A DNA stretch of 64,000 nt from Paralichthys olivaceus. Taxonomy: Eukaryota; Chordata; Actinopteri; Pleuronectiformes; Paralichthyidae. The stretch is taken from NCBI RefSeq assembly GCF_024713975.1, contig NC_091106.1, positions 10,271,001 to 10,335,000 on the forward strand. Direction: 5' to 3'. The translations under genes and the position numbers were made by a program. This document shows positions 63,683-64,000 of this stretch, in pieces (the first letter of the stretch is position 1; the number at the start of each line of letters is the position of its first letter). The notes under the pieces were generated by a model. It had not been told where the DNA came from. It did not search any database and worked only from the letters and a program-made list of their open reading frames with translations.

Positions 63683-64000
63683 TCCCTTAGGAGAATTTGA
63701 AAAGCTGCGTGAAATTTGTACATTGATGAGACATTTCTATTAATCTTTATTTAGCTTTACATGAATCTATTTATGTCTGTATATGAATGATGCTGTATAG
63801 AATCACATATTATCTAGTGCACTACATGTTTATCAGTACGGAGATGGTGATAGATGTGTGCACAGACACTGTATAGTTCCTTTGAACATAATCACATTAA
63901 TGCTGTGTGTTTTTGAAAGTGTTTTTATCATTCTGTAATTTTCTTGTTTGTTCTAAAAAGTCAGAAAAAAAAAGGAATAATTTCAACTTGTATATTTTTC
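63683..64000 (+). other. zc3h6 3' UTR
   Basis: AT-rich sequence directly after the stop codon, with no reading frame. No clear AATAAA is visible before the right edge, so the transcript end probably lies outside the window. Confidence 0.7.

Overview
The window is nuclear DNA from a ray-finned (teleost) fish. Small exons are separated by AT-rich introns with GT..AG borders. There are long CA/GT and GATA microsatellites and several fish-type dispersed repeats. Six genes recognisable as vertebrate orthologues account for all the coding sequence I can support. All six could be rebuilt exon by exon with consistent reading phase; five are complete and one runs off the left edge.

Layout: sft2d1 (minus strand, 5' part only, 30-5840); lhcgr, a luteinizing-hormone/choriogonadotropin-type receptor (plus, 8528-13735, 11 exons, 703 aa); mertk, a TAM-family receptor tyrosine kinase (plus, 15168-27950, 19 exons, 941 aa); tmem87b, a Golgi seven-pass GOLD-domain protein (plus, 29796-37569, 19 coding positions, 572 aa); fbln7, fibulin-7 (minus, 43151-53628, 8 exons, 443 aa); zc3h6, a CCCH zinc-finger nuclear protein (plus, 56349-63682, 12 exons, 1132 aa). 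The run mertk-tmem87b-fbln7-zc3h6 matches the human 2q14.1 order as I remember it, except that no zc3h8 lies between fbln7 and zc3h6. The genes are neighbours by conserved synteny and are not a functional operon.

The most interesting structure is in tmem87b. Between exons 10 and 12 lie two 72-nt exons in the same phase. One codes a stretch resembling human TMEM87B, the other a stretch resembling the paralogue TMEM87A. Each ends at an ATATCCTT donor, the signature of a U12-type AT-AC intron, and they share one AC acceptor with a U12-like branch site. This looks like a mutually exclusive exon pair enforced by incompatibility of the major and minor spliceosomes. A second, very short (106 nt) U12 AT-AC intron lies in zc3h6, between the second and third zinc fingers. 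Two GC-AG introns are also present (mertk, tmem87b).

Non-coding content includes a 339-bp TTAA-flanked MITE, a 5'-truncated L1-type LINE with a perfect 15-bp target-site duplication, and several copies of one dispersed repeat family. One copy of that family carries a perfect palindromic estrogen-response-element consensus. There are also a possible Harbinger 5' remnant, a diverged tandem duplication in zc3h6 intron 1, and a CRE/CCAAT/TATA promoter cluster upstream of zc3h6. All identifications rest on remembered family sequences and exon phase; no database search was run.
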